64,000 bases of DNA from Artemisia argyi (lineage: Eukaryota > Streptophyta > Magnoliopsida > Asterales > Asteraceae): contig CM060686.1 of NCBI GenBank assembly GCA_030686995.1, positions 72,024,819 through 72,088,818 of the forward strand, read 5' to 3'. The translations under genes and the position numbers were made by a program. Under the pieces are notes generated by a model that did not search any database, was not told where the DNA came from, and saw nothing but the letters and a program-made list of their open reading frames with translations. This document shows positions 12,300-24,333 of the stretch, piece by piece. Within the stretch, counting starts at the first letter, position 1, and every line of letters begins with the position of its first letter.

Positions 12300-13140
12300 T
12301 GAAAAGTATCGAAATGAAAAAGAAAAGAAGATGAAGAGTAGACTCGATTTGACCAAGACCACTAAACCAAATACCAAGAATTAAATAAATACGTGTTGTA
12401 ATGTAGATGAAGGCCCACGATCTGTCTACTAACAAAACCAAACACACGAAACCATATCAAAGCCTAAACGAGTCACAACCATTCACTCCCCAACTCTTAA
12501 CAATAATTAGATTGATCTCAGTTCATCATTTCGTGGTACTCAAAATTTTATCAAGACCTGATGTCAACTAAACACGAGATGAAACACATTATCGATCTTT
12601 GTGAAGCAAAGCTTCATCTTTCACTATCCGAAAATCTGAGATAGAACAAAACCAAAGCTGGTTCATCCTTCATCTTTGTTCGGTTATGTGCAAAAACGTA
12701 AAACAACAACAACAATTGAACCTACCTGAGTCCTTTTTCAAAAGAACTTGAAGCCTCTTACTTCTTGCTTCTTGACTTCTTTGGTGGTTCGAAAGGTACT
12801 GAGCAGAAAAACAAAAGGTTCGGCGGTGTTTATGTTTGATTCGGATTGAGGATGATAGATGATGTCTATGAGATATACGATTGGAAAGATTTGATGAGTA
12901 GGAGAAGATGTGACCTGAGAGTTATTCGTTGGGTGAGAGGATGTGATGGGGGCGGATGTTTAGTGGGTTATGAGTTTAGGGTTTGTAAGTATTAGGGTTA
13001 AGTGTGTCTTATATCCCTAAACTTTTAGCATAATGGATTTCGAATGGGTTATGTTGTGGACTATGATTGATGGGCCGATTCAAACCAACCGGGCTTACTA
13101 GTTATTATACAACATTTTGGGCTTTGCACGATCCAAAAAT
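12300..13140 (-). other. Possible captured host promoter / 5' UTR segment inside element C, antisense
   Basis: Read on the minus strand, the region goes from AT-rich intergenic-looking DNA through a C-rich, ATG-poor leader. The leader ends …GGACTCAG followed by GTAGGT at about 12731, which looks like a first-exon/intron boundary. It resembles neither copia gag nor pol. The antisense orientation would let an intron survive in a retroelement. This is inference only; no coding exon is identifiable. Confidence 0.3.
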
Positions 13141-14030
13141 TGGTTTTAAATTGAATGGGCTGAAATATTCATTCTACTGGATTTTATATAGGCAATACGA
13201 ATGTTTTGCCAAATTTTTTAGCTATATTAATTTAGTAGATTATTGATGTAATTGTTGGGGTTTAAGTGACATAATGACTAATTTCATGGGGATACATTTT
13301 TGACAAGTTCGGGAAACCATTATCAAATTCACTTTACCGTCAAAAAGGCTAGTTTTGGGCATTTAAACGCAAGATGTGACTACGGCGATAATTCTTTATT
13401 ATTTATTTGAGATTGATGTGGAATTTCACGGGTGCGTGTACTTAGTATCTGAAGATATCGGGGTTGGTTGGATGAAGATTCTTCGAGATCCTTGTTTGAG
13501 CTTTTTAGCTTTACAATGACGGAGACTTGGTTATCTAGTTATTTTGTGATTCTTCCTCTCTATTACCATAAATAACTATCACTTTAAGGAGTTACGTTGT
13601 AGTGCTCAGTGTCACACGCTGTTGTGGATAATCAAGAGGTTATGTACTTCTTATACTTGATGGTTGGTTGGTTGATGAGTATAGAGTACTTAGGGATTCG
13701 ATGGGGTGCGAACTCTCTACACCGCTCTTAGTCATACATCAGTGCAAGTTTAAGTCACAAGTTCGGGCTATTCTACTTCGCTCTCAAGTTCATAATATTG
13801 AGTTTTCTCCATCAGTAGTCACTACAAAGAGCTGCCATAATGATAATGGAGTCGGTAAAGAGTTAGCTGAGAGGAGTATTAAAGAGTAGAGTTGTTTATC
13901 AGCAGTTTATTCTCACGGGCTATTTATAATACTTCACACATAATCGGTTAGTTAGACATATGGGGTTACGCTGCCTCCATTTTCCATCGTAAACATAGTG
14001 TGTATGCTTCCGATTCCGCGAAGACATCGT

Positions 14031-14781
14031 GGGGGAAGATATAGAGGGTGTTCTTTGCTTTCTTTGACTTTTCTTGACTTCTTTGCGAAAACACTCATTT
14101 TCCACGAGGTTCTGCAATTAGGGGGAAGAAATGTGCACATCAGGGACGCATAATAGACTCATGTGATCGAGCTTACAATTTTATTACTACCGGAGAGACG
14201 TCCGCAGAGATGATCAATGGTTCAATTTTGTGAAGTTTGGTGTAATCGTTTCAACTCCCGCGGGTTGTGAAGTGTGAAGTAGCCTACTTAAGTGAGAAGA
14301 TCTTGCTAATTTCTTGCATGGTACCCCCGAATGGAGCTTCCGCATAGAGTACAACTGTGATTAAGTGACTAGTCAGATTTGCTTGGTATGGTTTACTGTG
14401 TCATCTACAAATTCCGCTGCGTACTCAAAACTTCAAAAGTTAGAAGACTTGTCTACTACATCAATGTTTCGAATCTGCTGAAGACGGTTGTCAGTTTGGG
14501 GGGAAGCTGATTCAGAAACTTCGCCAAAAAGAAGTGTACGAAGAAGCCGCTAAAGACATGCAGCATGAATTGGGGGGAAGTTAATCCATTTCATGCATAT
14601 TACATCATTTGCCTACAAATAAAGATAAAGTTCTCAAGCCGAGGTATAAGATGAAGACAAAGAGCGTCAACTGTAGTCATCCTCAGCACTTGAAGAGCCG
14701 ATGAAGACCTTTCTTTATTTGTATTTGTACTTGTAGGAAATGTTGTAAGTAATCCCTTATGTCGCCCCATTGGGGGAAGAT
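14031..14781 (+). repeat. Purine tracts of element C, including the polypurine tract
   Basis: GGGGGAAGA (14772-14780) just before the 3' LTR is the polypurine tract. Four similar tracts precede it: 14031-14040, 14121-14130, 14498-14506 and 14572-14580. Repetition of PPT-like blocks is unusual. Confidence 0.7.
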
Positions 14782-15100
14782 TGTTGGGATCAAAGTTTTT
14801 GATCCTAACACGTAAATGGAACGACATTTACGGGATTACATTAGTTATGATGTAAGGCAAATACACAGGTACTGAAACCGTCATTATTGTAAAGTAGTGT
14901 GTATGTTGCCCTATATAAGCCCTCCTAGACTTCACTAGGAGGGTGAGACTTGTGTGTGTTTTTCACTTTTCATATTATCAATAAAATCACCTAGTATTTC
15001 CCTTCTCTCTCTACTCTCTCTCTCTAACTATGGCTTTCTTCTTCTTCCACCAAATCCGACCTCCCGAATCACAATATCAACATAAAACTATGATCCTACA
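14782..15100 (+). repeat. 3' LTR of element C
   Basis: 319 bp, one base different from the 5' LTR by eye comparison. It is followed by the TSD ATATC at 15101-15105 and resumption of element B. Confidence 0.93.
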
Positions 15101-15348
15101 ATATCCTTGTACATATTGTTTTAGGACGATTGGGACTCATGGGTAAAGTACTTATGTTATGGAGTAATGGGGAAGAACATCATATATTACCCCCATACGT
15201 ACATTAATCTTAAAAGTGCACCAAGTGTTTTGATTTTCTTAATTCGAGTCATTAGATTAGTTTATTGTAAAGTATGTAAAAATTCAAGTGTAAGGGGAAT
15301 GTTCATTCCCTATGATGTATTATTTTGGATGGTAGGGTAAAAGTGTAT

Positions 15349-15382
<34 letters not shown>

Positions 15383-15983
15383 GAAATTTTTTTTAAAAAA
15401 AAATAGAAAAAGGAAAAAGAGAAAAAACATACGGACTACCATCCCGTTTCATTCTATATTTATTTTAAGTTTTTGTTATTTTTGATTTATTAGCTTAAGT
15501 CGAGTCGAGTCTAGTCTTGGCTTAGCAACGCCATATTGAACATTTAATTAACCAAGATTATTAACTCGCCACCAGTAAAGATTGCCTATATCCAACAAAA
15601 CCGTGTATTCCATATCCCTACACCTAACGTTACAACCCTTTGAAAGACCTCTTTGATAGTTTATCCTAGGTGCTTACGCCATGTGGTGGAGGTTTGATCC
15701 TTTCCCAAGCCTATGGTAATCTATTTTGCTATGACAGGTAGTGAGAGATGTTTTCCATTTCCATATTGTAATTTATACTTTATTACACCCGAGAGATGTG
15801 AGTATCTAAACACTATTTGTAAGGTGCTAGTATATGACCTCCGTGCTTGTATTTGGTCTTTAGTGGAACGATTATTTGTTGTAATTACTTTTATATTAGT
15901 GTTAAATGACCTTTAACTTGTACTTTGATTAGAATAAAAGCATATTTGCTTGAGGACAAGCAAATCTCAAGTGTAAGGGTATA
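15101..15983 (+). other. 3' noncoding region of element B, second part
   Basis: Continues the block interrupted at 11275. It holds a long A-run at about 15351-15380 and the conserved segment ending CAAGTGTAAGGGTATA just before the 3' LTR. No coding signal is seen; the small frame at 15713-15916 is not conserved in the other copies. Confidence 0.8.
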
Positions 15984-17405
15984 TGATGAGGCGAAAAATG
16001 AACCACTTTTATGGGGTCTTTTAAGCCCGGATTCGAATTTATTTGATCAAATATTGCCCTAAATCGTTCCTTTTGTGATTTTAGGTACTTTGGGAGTGAA
16101 TTCTGGAAAAGAAGTCATTTTGGACGTTTTTGGAGCATAAAAGTGAAGAAAACGGCAAAGACTTAATTTTCCTTGCTGGGAACAGTAGATGATGGCGTCA
16201 AGAAGGAATTCCTTTACGGCGTCAAGAGCAAAATGGATGACGACCTAGTGAAAACATGACGGCGTCAGAAGTAGGGCGTCAAGAGTAATTTTGGTGACGG
16301 CCTGAAATGATATTACACATGACGGCGTCAGATCCAGATCTAGGCAGTCCGAGAACTTTATTGGCGGCGAGATGACGGAATCAAATTTTTCTTCTTGACG
16401 CCGTCACCTCACAAAATCTATATATACTTTTCTATTTTTTCATTCATAAAAGAGAAACTTGTGAGGAGAATTCTAGGGCCGAACCTAATAAACCCTAGGT
16501 CGTTTGTAACAGTATTTTCAAAGGTTTTCACCCCTTGAAACCTTTCATGTTCAATTAAGATAAGTCTTCTTTCAATTCATTCAATATGTCTATGTGTTGT
16601 TTGAATATATCTTATGCTTGTCTTGATTTTAACATGCTAGGCTAGATCTTTTGTGTGTTTTCTTAGATGTAATGAAACCTAGATGTTGATTATATGTTGA
16701 TTGCTTGTTTATAGTTGTAATGGATGAATGATTTCAATGTTAGGCTTAAGAAAACTGGCAGATCTCCATTGTGTAACGTGCTTGAACGTCTTAAGAAACA
16801 TGAACCGATGTGTAATAGGTTTTTATGGTTGTATTTAATGCATGAGCGAATTCTAATGATCCCATGTTAGGAGCTTCTTAGCCGGCTCGACATAGGAGTG
16901 AAGTAGGAGCTTATAGAATTGGGGAAGTAAGTACGCCACCCCATGAATGGTATTAAGGAATATAACCCGTCATCCACGCAACTATAACAAGTAATTAACC
17001 TGTAAAAGATATATAGGGAGTAGTGAAATCTAAGTAAACACAATTCTCCCACATATTACTCACACCACTAGTTTAATTTAGTTTATTTACATTTTTATTA
17101 TTTTATTTTGATTGCATCTTTAGTCATTGGGTTAGTTGACTAGCAACTAATTCCGCCCACTCTTCCAAAACCCGAGATTTTACTTGCTTTTATAAAATAT
17201 AAAAATACAAAAAGAATCATCCCTCACCTCTAGACCTAGTTTTTAGGCTTTCTAATCCTAGCGACACTATTCCTGAGTTGAACGATCAATCCCCCGGTAC
17301 TTGTCACTATACTATACTACAATGATCAGGTACACTGCCTGGTGGGGGTTGTAAGCTTCTCGAGATCCCTCGAGAGGTAAAGCCTGGTGCAATTCCCACG
17401 CATCA
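15984..17405 (+). repeat. 3' LTR of element B
   Basis: 1422 bp with the same termini as 5845-7264. The TGACG cluster is at 16190-16407 and the TATA box at 16418-16426. It is followed by the TSD TTTTT (17406-17410). Confidence 0.9.
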
Positions 17406-17410
17406 TTTTT

Positions 17411-18444
17411 GTTTTTTATATTTTATAGAAAACAGTAAAAATCTCGGGTATTGGAAGAGTGGGCGGAATTAGTTGCTAGTCAACTCTATGAGTACCTATT
17501 TCTTCTTATGACGACACGTTTAGTATCCTATCATAGAATCATCAACATCTACTCATGCATTAAATACAATCAATAAAACTGTAGTACACATCTGATTACA
17601 TTTCTTAAGACGTTCAAGCTTGTTACCATATAGGAGGTTAGCTAGTTTTCTTAAGCCTAACGCGAGTCAATCAACCAAACAATCAATAATAAATCAACAA
17701 TCAATAATTAATAACTAGGTTTCATTAGATCTAAGCAAACACTAAGAAATCTAAGCTAACATGTTAATGTAAAGAACAGACAAATAATTAATTAAACAAC
17801 ACATAGACATATTGAATGATTAAAGGAAGAACTTATCTTTAATTGAACATAGAAGAAAAGAGGGTTTGAAACCCTAAAAATGTTATTAAATTTGGGCTAG
17901 GGTTTTCTCCTTAGTTGTACTCTAAAGTTCCACAATATGAATAAAAAAATCCAGAACTATATATAGAGATACAAAGTTGACAGCGTCACGTTTTACGTTG
18001 TGACGCCGTCATCTCGCCGCCATTAGTGTTTTGTGATGCCCTATCATGCCTTCTGACATCGTCACTCTTTAATTCCTCTGGGCCGTCTCTTGTTAGCTTT
18101 GTATGTGATGGCCTACTCCAAATAACACGTGACGCCGTCACGTGTTAATCCTCCTAAAGTCATCTGGAGCGTCACTTGCAAATATTTCTACCTCTTGAAT
18201 CTTCAAGTGATGGCGTCACCTTGTAATGTGTGATGTCGTCAGGTGTATTTTCCAGCTTAGTTTCTTGATATTGTCTTTTTCTTTTCTTTTGACTCCAAAA
18301 ACGTCCAAAATGCTCCATTTTTCAGAATTCTCGTTCCAAGTACCTAAAATGAGAAAAGAAGCAATTTAAGGTAATATTTGACCATATATTTACGATTTAG
18401 GGCTTAAATGACCCCCTAAAAACGTATGAAATAATTCCTTATCA
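17411..18444 (-). repeat. Left LTR of element A, second piece
   Basis: Continues the LTR interrupted at 5844 and matches 22118-23356 of the right LTR. About 208 bp present in the right LTR (22184-22391) are missing here, between two copies of TCAAC. Confidence 0.85.
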
Positions 18445-20840
18445 AATACCTTTACACTTGGGATTTGCTTGTCCTCAAGCAAATGAGCTTTTATACCAAT
18501 TAAAATACAAGTTAGGGGTCATTTAACATTAATATAAAAGTAATTACTACAAATGATCATTCTACCTTAGTCAAAACAAGCACAAAAATTATATACTAGC
18601 ACCTCACAATAAGTGTTTGGATACTCTCATCTCTCGTGTGTTATAAGTTTTTATTTCACAAATGGAAATGGAAAAATATCTCTCACTACCTGTCATAGCA
18701 AATAGATTACCATTGGCTTGGGAAAGGATCAAAATCTCACCACTTTGGCGTAAGCACCTAGGATAAACTATCAAAGAGGTCTTTAAAGGGTTATAACGTT
18801 AGGTGTGTGGGTAAGGGGAAACACAATTTGTTGGATAAAGGGGTATTTTACTGGTGGCAAGTCAATTGTCTTAGTTAATTACATATACAATGAGGCGTTG
18901 CTAAGCCAAGACTCGACTCAACTAACTACAACTCTTTTTGGTGTTTTCAGGACACTATTTGACTCAACATGAATAAAAGAAGCGGATGGTAGCCCGTATG
19001 TTTTTTTTTTATTTTTTTTATTATTTATTTTTTTTTTTGCATACACTTTTACTCTACCATCTAAAATAATATATCAAAGGGAACTAGCTTCCCCCTTACA
19101 CTTACAATTTTAAATAATTAAAAATAAAGACTCGAATTAAGATAATCAAAATATTTGGAGTACTATAAAATATTAACGCACACATGGGGGTAATAAATGA
19201 TGTTCTTCCCCTTTTTTCCATAATACTAGTACTTTACTCATGAGTCCCAATCGTCCCAAAAGAATATGTACAAGATATGACTCGACTTAGCAACCATGTA
19301 ATCAATTAGACAACTAACTAAAGGTTTAAACATGTAACAATAATGCACTAAAGATGAGTGCATACAAAGAAGGCTAATGCGATTTGGGTGTACATTTGGG
19401 GGTGGATTGTAAACAAATTCTTCCTTTAAGTAAAATGCTTAAAGTTAGAAATGAAAAAGATAGGCTCTGAGGGGTGTAGTAGGGGTATCGTGTACTAAAA
19501 ATGAGTACATCGCAAGGGTGTGGGAAAAATTACTTAACCAATGAAGTCAATGTAATTATAATACAGGTTTAAAACATGGGTTATCCTAATGCCTCTTATC
19601 ATATAGCGAATCCTAACTACACGAATGCAGTCTCACTATCAGTCTCGGAATGCATCACTAACGCATGTTCTAGAATCTAAATACTACCGGTACACTCATA
19701 AGCATCAACAATGAATGCTTTTTCCTAAAGATCTAAAGGTGAGCCTCACATATTTGAGGTGAAAATTTTTGAGTGGTATAGTTTTTGTGCTAGTCATACA
19801 ATTCCTATCAATGAGATTCTTATTAAGACAAAAGTTTCACTCCTATATGTTGCAAAAAAATTTAAATTTGTTGTCAAAATTGGCCTAACAAGTACTTCTC
19901 TTAGTTTTATTACACATCTACTATTAAACAATACAAAAATCAAGTGAAGTTGTAGTTTCTAAGGTATCACATTTTACCCCCGTACACTTAAATCGAACAT
20001 TGTCCCCAATGTTCAAAATAAAAGATGTAAAAGCAAATTTAAATGTAAATGAAAGAAACTAATACTCTACTGATTCACTCGGTGTGGACAATATGGTAAC
20101 ATGGTTAAATCCTCCTCCAAGAAAATGAACATGCAAAGCTTCACTTCTGAAATATAATCATCTTCTTGTCTAATATAACCTGTTAAGCAACAAAGAAAAC
20201 AAACACGAAACCTCGCGTAAAATCGTCGGTAAACTCTATATAAAAGTAAATCCTATAAAGCAAGTAAAGATATAAAGCTTGCAAAATAAATGTTTGCAGA
20301 TTCCTGTAGTTTAAAAATTTTAGATTTTACGAAGCTTTACAATTCCAGCAGAAAACAAAACCTGGAAAATTTTACAGAAAATACATCGTCAGGTTTTAAC
20401 TCCTGACGCCGTCAGAAATGATCTGACATAATTTTTTTATATTTTGTTTCCGGAAAATTTCTAGAAAAATATATGTTTTAATACCTGGAATCCTGTAAAA
20501 CATTCATTGTGACTCGATACAAGCATTTGACTCAAACAAATACTAATATATATACTAATTTCTAATTGTTGCTGTTCATGTTCAATACGTTCTTAGAAAC
20601 AAATATGATCTTCCCTTACACTTATCTTTTTGCAAAATACCTTTATATATAATTAAGACGAGGTTGAATACAAACTAAAGCATTTTCATAATTTATTTGA
20701 GACATGAACAATAAACAATAAGAAAAAAAAACATACATACGAAAGCAAATAAAATCAAAAGAAAAAAAAACAATGAAAAAGCTTGGGCTGCCTCCCAAGA
20801 AGCGCTTGTTTTTGTTCTAGTCACGAGCCTGACTCTATCC
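18445..20840 (-). other. 3' noncoding region of element A
   Basis: Reverse-oriented equivalent of 49486-51977, with the same T/A-rich tract (18998-19040), the same CAAGCAAAT block next to the LTR, and a paired TGACGCCGTCA near 20390-20425. It ends at the post-stop hairpin (20819-20835) and the CCTCCCAAGAAGCGC motif (20791-20805). No gene is seen; the small frame at 19759-19947 is not conserved. Confidence 0.8.
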
Positions 20841-21728
20841 TTATTTAACAGAAATAAGGGAGGTTTTCCATACACTTAGGATTAAGTGCGGGTGAAAGTA
20901 GCAATACACACCCTTAGGGTGGAAATATGCCACGTGAGGTGAAGGGGGTGCATGAATGGATTCCTTCATCCTAAAACTACCCAAATAATATGGGTTGATG
21001 GGTGGGTCAGTTCATCTTTTGTCTTCTAGATGCATATCTAAGGATGAAAATTTGTGTAAAGATTGAGGTTCTGGTTCATCAACACTAGGAAATTCCATAG
21101 AACCATGACTTAGGTTGTGGCTACAAGTATTCAAATGTAGATCCTGTAGTTGTGTTTGGTTTAAAGGTTCTACCTCCATTGGGATTCCTAAAGTCTCATC
21201 TACTTCTTCCGGGTAAGTCACGGGCGGTGTGTATACCTCAAACGATGGTAGGACTTGTGGGGTACTTGGTAGGCCTAGATTTTCTACTCTATCCTCCATC
21301 TTATCAAGATCACCTATGTGTTCATCTTGTATTATGGTAGTGCCTATCCATGACAAATTATTTCATGATCCTTGAAATTTGTTATCAATTGATTTGTAAT
21401 ATCGCTTGTTGGGTTTGTCCAATTTATAATCATATTGAGCGCAACTCTCTATGGTTTCCTATGCTTCTTTAGCACTTAATTCCCTAAGGTCCCCGTCGGT
21501 AAAATAGTCAATGTCCTTTTGGGTATATTGGTCTACGCGATCGTCAAAGATTTGAATTTGGGACCATAAATCAAGGCCATGATAAGGGAATTTTTGGAGT
21601 AAGTGTTTGAAGCAAGTCCACGGGTCGTAGAGAGGTTCATCATGATGTTTTTGGAACATCCACATATTGTTTTGGAGTGGAATGCGTGGATTTCGTGGTA
21701 GGTAGTATGGTGGATTCGCGTTCTCCAT
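20841..21728 (-). pseudogene. Element A: gag remnant fused to an unknown C-terminal domain, broken
   Basis: Start ATG at 21728 (M-E-N-A-N-P-P-Y), stop TAA at 20841-20843. Residues about 25-85 keep the central Gag segment (E-P-L-Y-D-P-W-T-C-F-K-H-L-L-Q-K, then L-R-E-L-S-A-K-E-A). This is followed by a Pro/Glu-rich domain with S-T-P-Q-V-L-P-S-F-E and P-P-V-T-Y-P-E-E-V, and a C-terminus with Y-F-H-P-K-G-V-Y. It is homologous to the better-preserved 57602-58783. It is broken by a TAG where the homologue has Trp (near 21459), by a stop and frame change near 21360, and by a TGA at 21012. An internal segment present in F is deleted before the C-terminus. The function is unknown. Confidence 0.75.
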
Positions 21729-21890
21729 AATGGCAAACGAAATAGTCAATGAAAACTTTTTTACTAACAAAGGCACAAAGAAAGAGATAGACTAAAGAAA
21801 TCCTATGAAAAAGAAAATAAAAATTTCACTAGATATGAATCTAATGAGTAGACCTAATCAAAATAAAAATCAACGTAAACAATAACTATT

Positions 21891-21908
21891 CCCCGACAAC
21901 AGCACCAA
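21891..21908 (-). other. Decayed primer-binding site of element A
   Basis: On the minus strand this reads TTGGTGCTGTTGTCGGGG. Against the intact TTGGCGCCGCTGCCGGGG all four differences are C to T. Confidence 0.75.
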
Positions 21909-21913
21909 AAACT

Positions 21914-23356
21914 TGATGCGTGTTTTGCAACCTCGCAAAAGGTTTTACCTCTCAAGTGATCTTGAGAGATTTGCAATCCACCAGGAAGTGTACCTGGCCG
22001 TTGTAGTATAGGAAATGGTAGGTCCGGGGGATTGATTGTTTTCTAGGGGAATAGTGTCGTTAGGATTGAAGTGTAGGTCAACTAGGTCTAAAGGTGAGGG
22101 ATGATTCTTTTTGTGTTTTTATATTTTATAGAAAGCAGTAAAAATCTCGGGTATTGGAAGAGTGGGCGGAATTAGTTGCTAGTCAACAAACCCAAAATTA
22201 CTAACTAAACTAAAAATAATAAAATAAATGACAAGAAAAGTAAACGTGGAACTCCTTATATGAGACAAGTGTGTTTACATAGATTTCACTACCACCTAGT
22301 TATCTCTTATTGATTTATTGAGTTGTAACAATTGTTCAGTTGAAGGATTGTATTCCTTAATACCGGTCGTGGGGGCGTGTACGTCCTTCCTCAACTCTAT
22401 GAGTAGCTATTTCTTCTTATGACGACACATTTAGTATCCTATCATAGAATCAGCAACATCTACTCATGCATTAAATACAATCAATAAAACCGTAGTACAC
22501 ATCCGATTATGTTTCTTAAGACGTTCAAGCTTGTTACCATATAGGTGGTTAGCCAGTTTTCTTAAGCTTAACGCGAGTCAATCAACCAAACAATCAATAA
22601 CAAATCAATAATCGATAATTAATAACTAGTTTTCATTATATCTAAGCAAACACTAAGAAATCTAAGCTAACATGTTAATGTAAAGAAAAGACAAATAATT
22701 AATCAAACAACACATAGACATATTGAATGATTAAAGGAAGAACTTATCTTTAATTGAACATGGAAGAAAAGAGGGTTTGAAACCCTAAAAATGTTATAAA
22801 ATTTGGGCTAGGGTTTTCTCCTTAGTTGTAGTCTAAAGTTCCACAGTATGAATAAAAAAATCCAGAACTATATATAGAGATACAAAGTTGACAGTGTCAC
22901 ATTTTAGGTTGTGACGCCGTCATCTCGCCGCCATTAGGGTTTTGTGATGCCCTATCATGCCTTCTGACATCGTCACTCTTTAATTCCTCTGGGCCGTCTC
23001 TTGTTAGCTTTGTATGTGATGGCCTACTCCATATAACACGTGACGCCGTCACGTGTTAATCCTCCTAAAGTCATCTGGAGCGTCACTTGCAAATATTTCC
23101 ACCTCTTGAATCTTCAAGTGATGGCGTCACCTTGTAAAGTGTGACATCGTCAGGTGTATTTTCCAGCTTAGTTTCTTGATTTTTTCGTTTTCTTCACTTT
23201 GTACTCCAAAAATGTCCAAAATTCTCCATTTTCTAGAATTCTCGTCCCAAGTACCAAAAATGAGAAAAAGAAGCGATTTAAGGTAATATTTGACCATATA
23301 TTTATGATTTAGGGCTTAAATGACCCCCTAAAAACATATCAAATAAATCCTTATCA
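21914..23356 (-). repeat. Right LTR of element A (5' LTR on the minus strand)
   Basis: 1443 bp. On the plus strand it runs TGATGCGTG to CTTATCA. The minus-strand promoter signals are the TGACG cluster at about 22888-23152 and a TATA box at 22867-22876. It is followed by the TSD GAAAA at 23357-23361. Confidence 0.88.
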
Positions 23357-24039
23357 GAAAACATTGTGTCAGGTTCGGACTGCCAAAAGTGATTGTGACA
23401 GACAATGGTAGCAACCCGTTCAAGAGTTAGTATGAAAGACTAAACATCGCTCAGATTAACACAGCAGTGGCTCACCCCCAAGCTAATGGGCTAGTCGAAA
23501 GAGCCAACAAAAGTTTGATGAAAGGGTTCAAATCAAGGCTTGGCAGAGAGAGAGCCGGATGGGTGGATGAGCTATCAAATGTCTTGTGGGTATTCCGCAC
23601 CACCTTCAAAACCAGTAATGAAGAAACTCCCTTCAGCCTAACATACAGAAGTGAAGCAGTAATTTCGGCTGAAATAGGCATGCCAACCTTTCGCACGATG
23701 ATGACAAGCGTAGGGAGCAATGATGAAGAAATCAGCCTGAATCTGGACTTACTGCAGGAACGAAGGGGATGGCTGCTATAAGAGAAGCGAAGTATAAGAA
23801 GAAGATAGAACAATACTACAACTGAAGGGTCCACCATGAATCGCTTAAAGTAGGCGACTTCGTGTACTGAGAATGAGGCAAGCCATGCGGAAGATCAAGG
23901 AAAACTAGGACCAAATTGGGAGGGGCCCTACCGGATTGTGGAGGCTTACCAAACCGGATCCTACAAGCTCCGAACGATGGACGAAGAGGAGGTGCCATGA
24001 ACCTGGCATGCAACTAATCTTAGAAAATGCTTCATGTAA
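23357..24039 (+). pseudogene. Tat-type integrase, C-terminal half (continues from 5639)
   Basis: Resumes the integrase core split by element A: V-T-D-N-G-S (second catalytic Asp, near 23395), then H-P-Q-A-N-G-L-V-E-R-A-N (third acidic residue, near 23475) in the frame 23467-23781. It continues, with stops and frame changes, through the family C-terminus (L-G-P-N-W-E-G-P-Y near 23910; L-R-K-C-F-M ending at the TAA 24037). A one-base loss just after the junction and stops near 23428 and 23780 show it is dead. Integrases of this type insert the cDNA copy; this one cannot be made. Confidence 0.85.
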
Positions 24040-24224
24040 TAGGCTAAGGCCGAAAAACCAATTGTACGGCTCATAGAAGCCATCTACCATTTCTACTAAT
24101 GATTAATGCAGATCTCCCACAGTCAAAGGGGAGCAAATTTTCACCATGTGTTGTGTTCTAAACATAAGTCTAAAGTGATCCCTCCGAAGGGCTTGCAACC
24201 CCCGGAGATCAGTGATCAATGTTC

Positions 24225-24333
24225 AAAGATGGTTCATACCCAAAAAGGGTTGTCATGTCTACAATTAAGCCAAAAAGGCCGAATGGCGTACGACGCCCTA
24301 AAATGGTTCATACGCAAAAAGAGGTTGAAGTAT
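24225..24333 (+). repeat. 71-bp tandem repeat of the Tat 3' region, first block
   Basis: About one and a half units containing AAGCCAAAAAGGCCGAATGG and GGTTCATAC…AAAAAGAGGTTG. The array is interrupted at GTAT (24330-24333) by a solo LTR and continues at 28197. The 24040-24224 stretch before it is Tat 3' noncoding DNA without a gene. Confidence 0.85.

Larger units (their letters stand above)
11276..15100 (+). mobile_element. Element C: noncoding Ty1/copia-type LTR retrotransposon
   Basis: Two 319-bp LTRs (11276-11594 and 14782-15100) begin TGTTGGGATC and end CCTACA. They differ at one base by eye (A/G about 36 bases in). TSDs ATATC lie at 11271-11275 and 15101-15105. The empty site is preserved in element E near 51086-51105, confirming the insertion. 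A copia-type PBS follows the 5' LTR and a purine tract precedes the 3' LTR. The 3.2-kb interior has no long frame and no recognisable gag or pol, so this is a nonautonomous (LARD-like) element. Near-identical LTRs imply a recent insertion. Confidence 0.92.
5845..17405 (+). mobile_element. Element B: gag-protease-only Athila-like element (TR-GAG type), plus strand, hosting copia element C
   Basis: LTRs are 5845-7264 and 15984-17405, both starting TGATGAGGCG and ending CCACGCATCA. The TSD is TTTTT at 5840-5844 and 17406-17410. The empty site, read across, matches the uninterrupted LTR of element A at about 22104-22125. The native length without C is about 7.7 kb. It encodes one gag-protease frame and has no RT, RNase H or integrase, so it is nonautonomous. 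Element C interrupts its 3' noncoding region. Confidence 0.9.
5645..23356 (-). mobile_element. Element A: nonautonomous Athila-like LTR retrotransposon, minus strand, interrupted by B and C
   Basis: Bounded by LTRs that on the plus strand start TGATGCGTG and end TTATCA, with 5-bp TSDs GAAAA. The left LTR is 5645-5844 plus 17411-18444; the right LTR is 21914-23356. The internal region (18445-21913) reads right to left: degenerate PBS, a broken frame of a gag remnant with an unknown C-terminus, a post-stop hairpin, then 2.4 kb of 3' noncoding DNA. It has no protease, RT or integrase and must have been mobilised in trans. The 11.6 kb of element B lie inside its left LTR. Confidence 0.85.
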
